DNA of 64,000 nucleotides from positions 186,001 to 250,000 of the forward strand of contig NZ_MCGQ01000008.1 of assembly GCF_002242805.1 (NCBI RefSeq), read 5' to 3'. Position 1 is the stretch's first letter. Every line of letters begins with the position of its first letter. Below the pieces are notes generated by a model. That model worked only from the letters and a program-made list of their open reading frames with translations, was not told where the DNA came from and did not search any database. A program made the translations under genes and the position numbers. Source of the DNA: Streptomyces diastatochromogenes. Its GTDB lineage: Bacteria; Actinomycetota; Actinomycetes; Streptomycetales; Streptomycetaceae. Of the stretch, positions 40,812 to 49,422 are shown in pieces.

Positions 40812-42272
40812 GTGAAGCACCCCCTGCGCGGCAGCACCGCGCTCGCCGCCCTGCTCGTCGCGGGCCTGACCCCGGTGGCCCTGTCCACCCCCGCCTCGGC
40901 CGCCCCCTCCGGGCTCCAGGGCGACTTCAACGGCGACGGCTACCGGGACGTGGCCATCGCCGCACCGTTCGCCACCGTCGGCGGCAAGGCCCAGGCCGGC
41001 CAGGTCGCCGTGGTCTACGGCACGGCGAGCGGACTGAACCCGGCCAAGCACCAGCTGATCAGCCAGAACACCGCCGGCATTCCCGACGACGCGGAGAAGG
41101 CCGACCAGTTCGGCGACCAGATCGCCACCGCCGACCTCAACCGCGACGGCTACAGCGACCTCGTAGTCGGGGCACAGCACGAGAATGCCGGCAGCACCCA
41201 GGAAGCAGGCACGGTCGTCATCGTCTGGGGCTCGAAGACCGGCCTGTCCGGCGGTACGACGGTGAAGAACCCGCAGACGCTGTACGGCAGTTACTTCGGG
41301 CTGAGCGTCGCGGCGGCGGACTTCACCGGTGACGGCAAGCCCGACCTGGCGATCTCCGCGCAGAGCGACACCGAGAACCCCAGCAGCTGGCGGGTCCGGC
41401 TGATCCGGGGCCCGTTCACCAAGTCCGGCTCGACGGGCAGGGTCTCCTCCTACTCCCCCGGCATCGACAAGCCGGCCCTCACCGCCGGCCGAGTCAGCGG
41501 CGACACCAAGGCCGACCTGGTCGTCACCGGTCAGAAGCCCAACGGCGACCACCTCGCCACGGCCGTCTACTACAAGGGCACAGCCGACGGCATCAGCAAG
41601 GCGGCGAGCCTGCGCACCGCCGAGACGGCCGCGATCGGCGACCTGAACAAGGACGGCTTCGGCGACATCGCCCTCGGCACCCCCGAGGACCCGGCCGACG
41701 AGCCCTCGGCCTCCACCGGCGGCAAGATCCACGTCATCTACGGCACCTCGTCCGGCCCGAGCGCCACCCGCCGCGTCTCGTACACACAGAACACCTCGGG
41801 CGTCCCGGACTCCTCCGAGGAAGGCGACCGCTTCGGCCAGGCGCTGGCGATCGGCGACTTCGACAAGGACGGCTACGGCGACCTCGCGGTCGGCGCGCCC
41901 GGCGAGACCTTCGGGGACGACTCCGACTACCGCTCCTCCGCCGGCGCGATCACCCTGCTCCGCGGCTCGGCCTCCGGCCTCTCCACGGCCCACCCGGTGT
42001 TCCTCACCCAGGACAGCCCCGGCGTGCCGGGCACCCTGGAGGCGGGCGACAACTTCGGCGCCACCCTCCTCGCCTCCGACGTGAACCACGACGGCCACGC
42101 CGACCTCACGGCCGTCGCCGCCCAGGAGAACGACCCCGAGGGCGCCGTCTGGTTCCTGCCGGGCGCCGCGTCCACGCTCTACTCGACGACGGCGTCGACG
42201 ACCTTCGGCCCGACGAAGGCAGGACTGCCGGCCGGCAAGTACACCGGCTTCGGGGCGGACCTGGCGGGCTAG
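40812..42272 (+). CDS. Secreted FG-GAP repeat protein (second of tandem pair)
   Basis: A 486-residue paralog of the preceding protein, 24 bp downstream, with a matching GGAGACAC ribosome-binding region and a GTG start. The signal peptide ends near STPASAAP. FG-GAP loops include DFNGDGYRD, DLNRDGYSD, DFTGDGKPD, DLNKDGFGD, DFDKDGYGD and DVNHDGHAD, forming a seven-bladed propeller. Both share the segment RGPFTKSGS, supporting local gene duplication. The two are probably co-expressed. Confidence 0.9.
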   Translation: MKHPLRGSTALAALLVAGLTPVALSTPASAAPSGLQGDFNGDGYRDVAIAAPFATVGGKAQAGQVAVVYGTASGLNPAKHQLISQNTAGIPDDAEKADQFGDQIATADLNRDGYSDLVVGAQHENAGSTQEAGTVVIVWGSKTGLSGGTTVKNPQTLYGSYFGLSVAAADFTGDGKPDLAISAQSDTENPSSWRVRLIRGPFTKSGSTGRVSSYSPGIDKPALTAGRVSGDTKADLVVTGQKPNGDHLATAVYYKGTADGISKAASLRTAETAAIGDLNKDGFGDIALGTPEDPADEPSASTGGKIHVIYGTSSGPSATRRVSYTQNTSGVPDSSEEGDRFGQALAIGDFDKDGYGDLAVGAPGETFGDDSDYRSSAGAITLLRGSASGLSTAHPVFLTQDSPGVPGTLEAGDNFGATLLASDVNHDGHADLTAVAAQENDPEGAVWFLPGAASTLYSTTASTTFGPTKAGLPAGKYTGFGADLAG

Positions 42273-42389
42273 TTCACCAGAACGCGGAGATCACACGCTG
42301 GTCGCACCCGACCGGATCGGGCACAGGATGTCGGGTCCGGCAGGGTGGTTCCTTCCTAACGTGAGTGATCGAAAGGGAAGGAGGCCGGG

Positions 42390-43256
42390 GTGCTGGAGCG
42401 GCTGAACCAGGCCATGGAGCACATCGAGTGCCACCTTGATCAGCGGATCGAGGGGGCCGACCTGGCTCGGATCGTGGTGACTTCGGAGTATCACTTGCGG
42501 CGGCTGTTCTCCGCGCTGGCGGGGGTTCCGCTGTCGGAGTACATCCGGCGCAGGCGGCTCACGGTCGCCGGTGCCGAGGTGCTGGCCGGGGATCGCACGC
42601 TGTTGGAGATCGCGGTGCGGTACGGCTACACGTCCGGGGAGGCGTTCGCGCGTGCGTTCCGCGTCATGCACGGCGTCGGTCCCGGCGAGGCCAGGCGATC
42701 CGGTGCGAGTCTGCAGTCCCAGCCACGGCTGTCCTTCCGCCTCACCGTCGAAGGGAGCAGCAGTATGCGATACCGGATCGTGGAGAAGGACGAGTTCCGT
42801 GTGGTCGGCAGGAAGGCGCGCGTCCCCCTCGTGCACGAGGGGATGAACCCTGCCATCGCCGACGTCATCCGGGGCATCGGCCAGGAGACGCTGCAGCGCA
42901 TGCGGAGCCTGTCCGATCAGGAGCCGCAGGGGATCGTAGGGGTGAGTGCGGACCTCGACCCGAGTCGGGCGGAGGGAACCGAACTCGACTACTACCACGG
43001 GGTGGTGACGTCTGCCGCCGTGCCCGAGGACATGGACGCGCTCACCGTGCCCGCCGGGACATGGGCCGTCTTCGAGAACTCCGGGCCGTTTCCGCAGGCG
43101 CTCCAGTACCTGTGGCGGGACGTGTTCACGCAGTGGTTCCCGTCCAATCCGTACCGGAGCCGGCCGGGACCCGAGATCCTGCGGACCCGGCTGTCGCAGG
43201 ACGCCACACAGGCGGATGCGGAGCTGTGGATCCCCGTGGAGCGGACTGCGATCTGA
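42390..43256 (+). CDS. AraC-family regulator with GyrI-like effector domain
   Basis: A 288-residue regulator. Two AraC helix-turn-helix motifs occupy residues 1-105 (ARIVVTSEYHLRRLFSALAG; EIAVRYGYTSGEAFARAFR). A C-terminal effector-binding domain (MRYRIVEKDEFRVVGRKARV onward, with GTWAVFENSGPFP) resembles GyrI/BmrR multidrug-binding domains. The GTG at 42390 follows GGAGG. It probably senses a small amphipathic compound. Its target is not obvious; the neighbours are unrelated. Confidence 0.92.
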   Translation: MLERLNQAMEHIECHLDQRIEGADLARIVVTSEYHLRRLFSALAGVPLSEYIRRRRLTVAGAEVLAGDRTLLEIAVRYGYTSGEAFARAFRVMHGVGPGEARRSGASLQSQPRLSFRLTVEGSSSMRYRIVEKDEFRVVGRKARVPLVHEGMNPAIADVIRGIGQETLQRMRSLSDQEPQGIVGVSADLDPSRAEGTELDYYHGVVTSAAVPEDMDALTVPAGTWAVFENSGPFPQALQYLWRDVFTQWFPSNPYRSRPGPEILRTRLSQDATQADAELWIPVERTAI

Positions 43257-43266
43257 CCGACAGCGC

Positions 43267-43297
43267 GGATGGGCCGGCCGCCCAGGCCGGCCCATCC
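43267..43297. terminator. Strong terminator between AraC and membrane-enzyme genes
   Basis: GGATGGGCCGGC (43267-43278) and GCCGGCCCATCC (43286-43297) form a perfect 12-bp stem with a 7-nt loop between two convergent genes. Confidence 0.75.
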
Positions 43298-43318
43298 ACA
43301 GCCTGTGTACAGAGCCGC

Positions 43319-44644
43319 TCACCACCCCGTCAGCAACAGATGGTTGAGCAGCAGGGCCAGGATCGCCTGGGCGGTGAGCCAGGCCCGGGGGTGGGGCAGG
43401 TACGCGCACGCGGGGAGCAGCCACATCGCGAAGGGGAGCCAGATGCGTTCGGTCTCGGCCTTGCTCATGCCCGACAGGTCGGCGAGGAGGAGGGCGAGGA
43501 AGGTGGCGGAGACGAGGAGTGCCAGGCGGACGGGGGCGGGGGCGGTGCGGTGGGTGAGGGTGGTGGCCGTGCGGCGCAGGCCCGCCGCCGTTGCCGGGCC
43601 GGTGATGAGGACCGTGCAGGCCAGGTTGGCCCATACCCAGTAGCCGTAGGGGCGGGTGCCGCCGACGCCCTGGTAGTAGCGGGTCACCAACAGGTGGTAC
43701 GCCGTCCACCAGTTGAAGCCCGCGAGCGTGAAGGTCAGTGGGACTACGGCCAGTCCGGTGAGGAGGGACAGGAGGAGGGCGGGGCGCTTGCGTACGGCGT
43801 CACGGCCCAGGAGCAGGACCGCCGCCGCGATGAGGGCGAAGAGCGTGAGGCCGTACGACAGGTAGCAGGTCAGGCCGAGGAGCAGGCCTGAGGCGGCCGC
43901 CCAGGTGAGGGAGCGGCGCGTGACCGCGAGGGCGAGCAGGGCCACGGACCAGGCGGCCACCGCGGCGAAGTAGGCGTCGGCGGAGGTGCCCAGCCAGACG
44001 GCCGCCGGGGCGAGGACCAGGAAGGGGGCCGCTCGGCGGGCCAGGGTCTCGTCGGCCAGGGCGCGTACGGCGATCAGTACCGCCACGCAGGCCGTCGCGC
44101 CGGTGAGGACGCACCACATCCCGGCCCAGCCACCGCCCCGCAGCCCGATCCGGTCGAGGAGGACGAAGGTGAGCGTGGAGGCCGGGGGGTGGCCGGCGAC
44201 ATGGGCGGGCCAGGGGTGGGGGGTGCCGGCGACGATGTGGTGGGTGAAGTCGCGCAGGGTGGCCGGGATGTCGTGGAAGCGGCCGATGACCCGGAGGTAC
44301 TCCTCGCGGGTGGTGAGGCGGACCGCGATGCCCTGGTGCCAGCCGTCGACGAGGGCGAGGGAGAGGATCCAGGCCGTCGCTGTCGCCCAGGAGGCCGCCA
44401 GCAGGGCGCGCCAGGGCAGGCGGGCGGCCAGGGACGGGCCGTAGGCCACGGTGGCGGCCGCGAGGAGGACGGCGGCCGGGGTGCCGGGGCCCACGTGCGG
44501 GTCCCATTCGGCCAGTACGGGCGGCCAGTGCACGAAGAGGGTGCGGTAGGTGTCCTGGATGTGCCGGCCGACCAGGACGGCCACCGTCACGAGCAGGGCG
44601 GCGGCGAGGGCGGCGTACAGATCACGGCGGAGGGAGCGGGTCAC
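43319..44644 (-). CDS. Multi-pass membrane protein, candidate GT-C glycosyltransferase
   Basis: A 441-residue protein with about eleven membrane segments. HPWPAHVAGHPP with an acidic HIVAGTPH loop in an early periplasmic stretch, and SGMSKAETERIWLPF near the C-terminus, resemble polyprenyl-phosphate-sugar-dependent GT-C enzymes such as actinobacterial arabinosyl- or mannosyltransferases. That match is from memory and moderate. It is divergent from the membrane molybdoenzyme gene and near GT2 and DUF2064 transferases, consistent with a role in envelope glycan assembly. Confidence 0.6.
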   Translation of the reverse strand: MTRSLRRDLYAALAAALLVTVAVLVGRHIQDTYRTLFVHWPPVLAEWDPHVGPGTPAAVLLAAATVAYGPSLAARLPWRALLAASWATATAWILSLALVDGWHQGIAVRLTTREEYLRVIGRFHDIPATLRDFTHHIVAGTPHPWPAHVAGHPPASTLTFVLLDRIGLRGGGWAGMWCVLTGATACVAVLIAVRALADETLARRAAPFLVLAPAAVWLGTSADAYFAAVAAWSVALLALAVTRRSLTWAAASGLLLGLTCYLSYGLTLFALIAAAVLLLGRDAVRKRPALLLSLLTGLAVVPLTFTLAGFNWWTAYHLLVTRYYQGVGGTRPYGYWVWANLACTVLITGPATAAGLRRTATTLTHRTAPAPVRLALLVSATFLALLLADLSGMSKAETERIWLPFAMWLLPACAYLPHPRAWLTAQAILALLLNHLLLTGW

Positions 44645-44757
44645 GTCGGCACGTTAGGCCGCACGGCCCTGTACAGGTCGTCGTACGGGCCGGACGTCAG
44701 CGTTTCGTCATGGGTCGCGCACCCTTTCCCGGGCTGGTGCGGGCCTACGGTCGAAGC

Positions 44758-46029
44758 ATGCGCGACCATCCCCGGCTTCCCACCTCCCCCGGCTTCTGGC
44801 GCAGCCCCCTGCGCGGCACCTGGTTCACCTCGGTGCTCGGCCTCGTGCTGCTCGTCGGCATCACCGTGCTGTTCGTGACCGGTCTGGTGTCGTACGCGGC
44901 CTACAACCCGAACCTGTCCCGGGTGAACGACACGACCCCCGACAAGGGGATCCTCGGGTTCTACCTGTTCTCCTGGCCGACCGGCCCCGTGTGGCTGTAC
45001 CGGTTCACCCAGGGCCTGCACGTCACCCTCGGCATCACCCTGATCCCGGTCCTGCTGGCCAAGCTGTGGTCGGTGGTGCCGAAGCTGTTCACGCTGCCGC
45101 CGGCCCGTTCCGTCGCGCACGCGCTGGAGCGGATCTCGCTGCTGCTGCTCGTCGGCGGCGGCCTGTTCGAGTTCACGACCGGCGTCCTCAACGTCCAACT
45201 GGACTACGTCTTCCCCGGCTCCTTCTATCCGCTGCACTTCTACGGCGCGTGGGTGTTCTTCAGCGCGTTCGTGGCGCACGCGGTGCTGAAGATGCCGACC
45301 GCGATGCGGGCCGTGCGGGAGCGGCGGCTGCGGGAAGAGGTCCGGTCGCAAGAGGAAGTCCGGCCTCGGGACGACGACGACCTGGTCGCGCCGGATCCCG
45401 ACCCGCCCACCGTCTCCCGGCGCGGGGCGCTGTGGCTCGTCGGCGGCGGCTCGCTGCTGCTGTTCCTGACCACGGTGGGGCAGAGCCTGGGCGGACCCTT
45501 CCGTCGTACGGCCCTGCTCGCGCCGCACGGCGGGGCCGACCCGGCCGGCGGCCCGAACGGCTTCCAGATCAACAAGACGGCCGCGTACGCCGGGATCGAC
45601 GCGACGGAGACCAGCGCGGAGGCGTGGCGGCTCGTCGTCACCGGGCGCACCGGAACCGTACGCCTCAGCCGCGCCGAGCTGCTCCAACTGCCCCTGCACA
45701 GCTCGTCGTTGCCGATCGCCTGTGTGGAGGGCTGGTCCACCGCCGACCAGTGGTGGCGCGGGGTGCGGCTGCGCGACCTCGCGGCGCTCGTCGGGTACGA
45801 CGGCGACCCGCCGGACGTGTTCGTGGAGTCGCTGCAACGGCACGGCGCCTTCCGCCGCGCGGCCCTGCGCGCCAACCAGGTGGCCGACCCGCGCTCCCTG
45901 CTCGCCCTGTACGTCAACGGCGAGGAACTGTCCCCCGACCACGGCCACCCGGCGCGCGTCATCGTGCCCGCCGCACCCGGGGTGCTCAACACCAAGTGGG
46001 TGGCCCGGCTGACCTTCGGAGATCTGTGA
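44758..46029 (+). CDS. Membrane-anchored molybdopterin oxidoreductase (SUOX/YedY-like)
   Basis: About 423 residues. Four N-terminal membrane helices (residues about 17-190) resemble a cytochrome-b-type anchor, with His in RFTQGLHVTLG and YPLHFYGAW as possible haem ligands. After a charged linker a Tat-like SRRGALWLVGGG helix leads to a sulfite-oxidase-fold domain with the Mo-binding Cys in PIACVEGWS and VADPRSLLALYVNGE. It could reduce or oxidise a periplasmic substrate. The TGATG junction couples it to the next gene. Confidence 0.87.
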   Translation: MRDHPRLPTSPGFWRSPLRGTWFTSVLGLVLLVGITVLFVTGLVSYAAYNPNLSRVNDTTPDKGILGFYLFSWPTGPVWLYRFTQGLHVTLGITLIPVLLAKLWSVVPKLFTLPPARSVAHALERISLLLLVGGGLFEFTTGVLNVQLDYVFPGSFYPLHFYGAWVFFSAFVAHAVLKMPTAMRAVRERRLREEVRSQEEVRPRDDDDLVAPDPDPPTVSRRGALWLVGGGSLLLFLTTVGQSLGGPFRRTALLAPHGGADPAGGPNGFQINKTAAYAGIDATETSAEAWRLVVTGRTGTVRLSRAELLQLPLHSSSLPIACVEGWSTADQWWRGVRLRDLAALVGYDGDPPDVFVESLQRHGAFRRAALRANQVADPRSLLALYVNGEELSPDHGHPARVIVPAAPGVLNTKWVARLTFGDL

Positions 46030-46484
46030 TGCGCCGTCTACCTGTGGGCAGTCCCCTGCAAATCCTGCTGCTCTGCTGCTCGTTCGCGCTCGCCGCGTAC
46101 GCCGGTGTACGGCTGCTCGCCGATGACTGGTTCGGGGTGGCCCTGTGGATCGTGGGGGCGGCCCTGCTGCACGACCTCGTGCTGCTGCCGCTCTACTCGG
46201 TGGCCGACCGGGCGGTCGTACACGGTCTCGAAGCGGGCGGGCGGCGTGCGTGGGTGATGTACGTGCGGGTGCCCACCGTGCTGTCGGGGCTGCTGCTGCT
46301 CGTGTGGTTCCCGCTGATCCTCGACCTGGTGGACCAGCGCTACCGCCTGGCCACCGGTCAGTCCGCGGACGTCTACCTCGCCCGCTGGCTGCTGATCACC
46401 GCCGTGCTCTTCGGCGGCTCGGCGCTGCTGCTGGTGGTGCGGGTGCGCAGGGCGACGAAGCGGCGGTCGCCGGCCGTCCACTGA
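46029..46484 (+). CDS. Small membrane protein coupled to the molybdoenzyme
   Basis: A 151-residue protein with about four membrane segments (LQILLLCCSFALAAYAGV; WIVGAALLHDLVLLPLY; VPTVLSGLLLLVWFPLIL; LLITAVLFGGSALLLVV). Its ATG overlaps the molybdoenzyme stop (TGATG), so it is probably a subunit or assembly partner. Its last 112 bp overlap the 3' end of the convergent methyltransferase gene. I recognise no named family. Confidence 0.78.
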   Translation: MRRLPVGSPLQILLLCCSFALAAYAGVRLLADDWFGVALWIVGAALLHDLVLLPLYSVADRAVVHGLEAGGRRAWVMYVRVPTVLSGLLLLVWFPLILDLVDQRYRLATGQSADVYLARWLLITAVLFGGSALLLVVRVRRATKRRSPAVH

Positions 46485-47194
46485 GCCTCCGCGCGCCACC
46501 CGGCGGCCCGCTCCGCGAGCCGGAGCAGGGCGGGGGTGCCGATCCGCACCCAGGGGAAGGGGGCGCCGGCGGCTTCTCGTCCGTGGGCGACGACCTGCAC
46601 GTCGGCGTGCTCCTCGACGTCCAGTGGAGCGGTCTCGGCGATCAACAGGCCGCCGGGGGCGAGGAGTTGGGCCATCCTGTGCAGCAGGATGGCCGGGTCT
46701 CCGCCGATGCCGATGTTGCCGTCCATGAGCAGGACCGTGCCCCAGCGGCCCTCGCCGGGCAGCGGGTCGAACACCGAGCGGCGCAGGGCCTGGCCGCCGA
46801 CGGTGATGGTGCGGGTGACGGCCGCTTCGCTGACGTCGACGCCGAGGACGGTACGGCCCTGGGCCGCGAGTTCCGCCACCAGCCGGCCCGGGCCGCAGCC
46901 GACGTCCAGGACGGCGCCCTCGCAGCGGTCCAGCACCGCCCGGTCCACGTCGTCCGCGCCGGCGCACCAGCGCTCCACCTCCAGCGGCAGCAGCCAGCCG
47001 TCGGTGCGGCGCAGGTACAGGGGGCCCCGGCCGGTGCGGAGGGCGGTGGCGTAGGGGTCGGAGGCCGCCCATACCGCCTCGGCTGCGCCTTCGGCGGGGA
47101 TTTCGTTCCCACCCGCACCACCCGTGCGGCTTTCGTCGTCGGGTGCGGGTGGCCCCAGTGGGGCGCGTTCGCCCTTGGCGGCTGCGGGGATCAT
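46373..47194 (-). CDS. Class I SAM-dependent methyltransferase
   Basis: A 273-residue protein. SAM motif I is VLDVGCGPGRL (near 94-104) and the post-I acidic strand is VLGVDVSE. Residues about 14-40 are encoded by an interspersed hairpin repeat (PDDESRTGGAGGNEIPAEGA) that looks like an in-frame insertion in a variable N-terminus. The C-terminus overlaps the convergent membrane gene by 112 bp. The ATG overlaps the DUF2064 stop (ATGA). It probably methylates a sugar or lipid intermediate made by the neighbouring transferases. Confidence 0.85.
   Translation of the reverse strand: MIPAAAKGERAPLGPPAPDDESRTGGAGGNEIPAEGAAEAVWAASDPYATALRTGRGPLYLRRTDGWLLPLEVERWCAGADDVDRAVLDRCEGAVLDVGCGPGRLVAELAAQGRTVLGVDVSEAAVTRTITVGGQALRRSVFDPLPGEGRWGTVLLMDGNIGIGGDPAILLHRMAQLLAPGGLLIAETAPLDVEEHADVQVVAHGREAAGAPFPWVRIGTPALLRLAERAAGWRAEAQWTAGDRRFVALRTRTTSSSAEPPKSTAVISSQRAR
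47074..47152. repeat. Interspersed hairpin repeat, copy B, inside a coding region
   Basis: This is the second copy of the element at 27152-27235. CCACCCGCACC (47109-47119) pairs perfectly with GGTGCGGGTGG (47142-47152). It is read in frame through the N-terminus of the methyltransferase. Confidence 0.75.
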
Positions 47195-47808
47195 CGTGCA
47201 CCGGTCGTCGTGCAGTCCGCCAGCCGGGCGGCGAAGGTGCCGTGCGGGGCGAGGGCGGCGACGGCGCGGGCGTCGGCGGCGGTGTCGACGTCCCGCAGCC
47301 GGGGCAGGTCCCGTACCCGCAGCCCGGCGGCGACCAGGCGCTCCCGCTGCACGGCACCGGTCTGCGGTGTGGACATGGGCACGCCCCGCAGCAGCGCGGG
47401 TTCGGGGCGGGCCAGGCCCAGCGCCCAGAAGCCGCCGTCCTCGGCCGGGCCGAAGTACGCGTCACAGCCGGCGAAGTCCACGGTGAGCAGTTCCGGGGTG
47501 ACCTGCGGGGTGTCCATGCCGATCAGCAGGGCCGGGCCGGTGCAGCGGGCGAAGGCGTCGGCGAGGCGGGCGTCGAGTCCGCCGGCGCACTGCGGTACGA
47601 CGTCGAAGCCGGGCGGCAGCCAGGGGCCTGGCCGGCCGTCCAGCACGAGGATCCTTCGCGTGGCCGGGGTCTCGGCCACCGCGCGCAGGGTGTCGGCGAG
47701 GGAGGCCTCGGCGAGAGCGGCGGCCTGCTCGGGCGTGAAGGGCGGGGTGAGTCTGGTCTTGACCCGCCCGGGGAGCGGCTCCTTGGCGATGACGAGAAGG
47801 GTGGTCAT
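47191..47808 (-). CDS. DUF2064 (TIGR04282-type) glycosyltransferase-like protein
   Basis: About 205 residues from the ATG at 47808 (MTTLLVIAKEPLPGRVKTRL). The GRVKTRL signature and GMDTPQVTP with PAEDGGFWALGL match the DUF2064 family with a GT-A nucleotidyl/glycosyltransferase fold. The automated family name 'arsenosugar biosynthesis' should not be taken literally, as no arsenic genes are near. It is the second gene of an operon GT2-DUF2064-methyltransferase and couples to the methyltransferase by an ATGA overlap. Confidence 0.87.
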   Translation of the reverse strand: MTTLLVIAKEPLPGRVKTRLTPPFTPEQAAALAEASLADTLRAVAETPATRRILVLDGRPGPWLPPGFDVVPQCAGGLDARLADAFARCTGPALLIGMDTPQVTPELLTVDFAGCDAYFGPAEDGGFWALGLARPEPALLRGVPMSTPQTGAVQRERLVAAGLRVRDLPRLRDVDTAADARAVAALAPHGTFAARLADCTTTGAR

Positions 47809-47861
47809 GTGGGCCTTCCTTGGCTGGTGACCGGGGTTGGTGCGGGGCGGGTGGGCCGCAG

Positions 47862-48560
47862 CTACGCGGGGACAGAGGGCTCGTTCAGGACCCGGCTCAT
47901 GTCCCGCACCGCCTGCCACGTACCGCGCCATGTACCCGTGACCTTCGACGTACCGCTGCGGGGCAGATACGGGACGTCGTGCTCGGTGATGCGCCACCCC
48001 GCGTCGGCCGCACGGACCACCATCTGCAGGGGATAGCCGCTGCGGCGGTCCGTGAGGTCCAGCCCAAGGAGCGACTCGCGCCGCGCGGCACGCAGCGGAC
48101 CGAGGTCATGCAGACGCAGCCCGGTGCGGCGACGCAGGAGGCGGGCCAGAGCGAAATTGCCCGCGCGAGCGTGAACCGGCCACGCGCCCCGGCTTTGCGC
48201 GCGGCGCCGCCCGAGCACCAGGTCGGCCTCGCCGGCCCGGACCTCGCGGACGAACGGGACCAGGCGCCCGGGGTCGAGGGAGGCGTCGCAGTCGCAGAAG
48301 CACACCACGTCGGCGGTGGCGGCCAGCAGCCCGGCGTGGCAGGCGGCGCCGAAGCCGCGCCGGTCCTCGCGGACGACGGTCGCGCCGAGGTCGCGGGCGA
48401 GGTCGGCGGAGCCGTCGGTGGAGCCGTTGTCGACGACGAGGGCGCGCCAGCCGGCCGGGATGCGGGCGAGGACCCAGGGCAGCGCCTCGGCCTCGTTCAG
48501 GCAGGGCAGCACGACGTCCACGTCGGCAGGGGGAGGAGAGGTGCTCGTCACGGCGTTCAC
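47862..48560 (-). CDS. Family 2 glycosyltransferase (polyprenyl-phosphate-sugar synthase-like)
   Basis: A 232-residue GT-A enzyme without membrane segments. DVVLPCLNEAEALPWVL is the nucleotide-sugar entry strand, VVDNGSTDGSADLA follows, and CDCDASLDPG holds the DxD metal site. It resembles dolichyl/polyprenyl-phosphate glycosyltransferases. The GTG is at 48560. It heads the operon with the DUF2064 and methyltransferase genes and diverges from an OmpR-type two-component system. Confidence 0.9.
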   Translation of the reverse strand: MNAVTSTSPPPADVDVVLPCLNEAEALPWVLARIPAGWRALVVDNGSTDGSADLARDLGATVVREDRRGFGAACHAGLLAATADVVCFCDCDASLDPGRLVPFVREVRAGEADLVLGRRRAQSRGAWPVHARAGNFALARLLRRRTGLRLHDLGPLRAARRESLLGLDLTDRRSGYPLQMVVRAADAGWRITEHDVPYLPRSGTSKVTGTWRGTWQAVRDMSRVLNEPSVPA

Positions 48561-48665
48561 CCTACGAAGCCGAACCGGGGCAAAGCGGTCATCGCCTCCT
48601 TACGAAACGCGGACGTCGGAGCCATGACCGCGCCTCGCGGGCGGCGCGGTGCCAGGGTGGATGAC

Positions 48666-49421
48666 ATGCAGCAGCCGTACCCCTCACCGGACACATCACC
48701 GGACGCCGAACCACGGCCCGCCCCCCTGGGCCGGATCCTCGTCGTGGACGACGACCCGACCGTCGCGGAGGTCGTCGCGGGATACCTGGACCGGGCCGGA
48801 TACGCCGTGGACCGGGCCGCCGACGGCCCGGCCGCCCTGGCGCGGGCCGCCGCGCACCGGCCGGACCTGGTGGTGCTGGATCTGATGCTGCCCGGGATGG
48901 ACGGCCTGGAGGTGTGCCGGCGGCTGCGCGAGCACGGCCCGGTGCCGGTCGTCATGCTCACCGCGCGCGGCGACGAGGACGACCGGATCCTCGGCCTGGA
49001 GGTCGGCGCCGACGACTACGTGACCAAGCCGTTCAGCCCGCGCGAGCTGGTGCTGCGGGTGGAGTCGGTGCTGCGCCGCGCCCGGCCCGCCGGGCCGCGC
49101 GGCCCGCTGGGCGCGGCGGGTCTGACCGTCGACCCGTCGGCCCGCCGCGCCACCAAGAACGGCGCCGAACTGGCCCTCACCCTCCGCGAGTTCGACCTGC
49201 TCGCCTTCTTCCTGCGGCACCCGGGGCGGGCGTTCGGCCGGGAGGAGCTGATGCGGGAGGTGTGGGGCTGGGACTTCGGCGACCTGTCGACCGTCACCGT
49301 CCATGTCCGCCGCCTGCGCGGCAAGGTCGAGGACGACCCCGCCCGCCCCCGCCTCATCCAGACGGTGTGGGGCGTGGGCTACCGCTTCGACCCCACCGGA
49401 ACCGGAAGGGAGGGCGACTGA
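48666..49421 (+). CDS. OmpR/PhoB-type response regulator
   Basis: About 251 residues from the ATG at 48666. The receiver has VVDDDPTVAEVV, the phosphoacceptor in LVVLDLMLPGMDG, the Thr in VMLTARG and the Lys in DYVTKPFSP. The C-terminal winged helix reads LTLREFDLLAFFLRHPGRAF and TVTVHVRRLRGKVE. It lies 1 bp from the kinase gene and diverges from the GT2 operon, which it may regulate. Confidence 0.95.
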   Translation: MQQPYPSPDTSPDAEPRPAPLGRILVVDDDPTVAEVVAGYLDRAGYAVDRAADGPAALARAAAHRPDLVVLDLMLPGMDGLEVCRRLREHGPVPVVMLTARGDEDDRILGLEVGADDYVTKPFSPRELVLRVESVLRRARPAGPRGPLGAAGLTVDPSARRATKNGAELALTLREFDLLAFFLRHPGRAFGREELMREVWGWDFGDLSTVTVHVRRLRGKVEDDPARPRLIQTVWGVGYRFDPTGTGREGD

Positions 49422-49422
49422 C

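Noticed and set aside
47191..47808. Arsenosugar biosynthesis cluster
   Set aside because: The DUF2064 family name is an automated label. No arsenic methyltransferase, ArsR or arsenical pump gene is present nearby.
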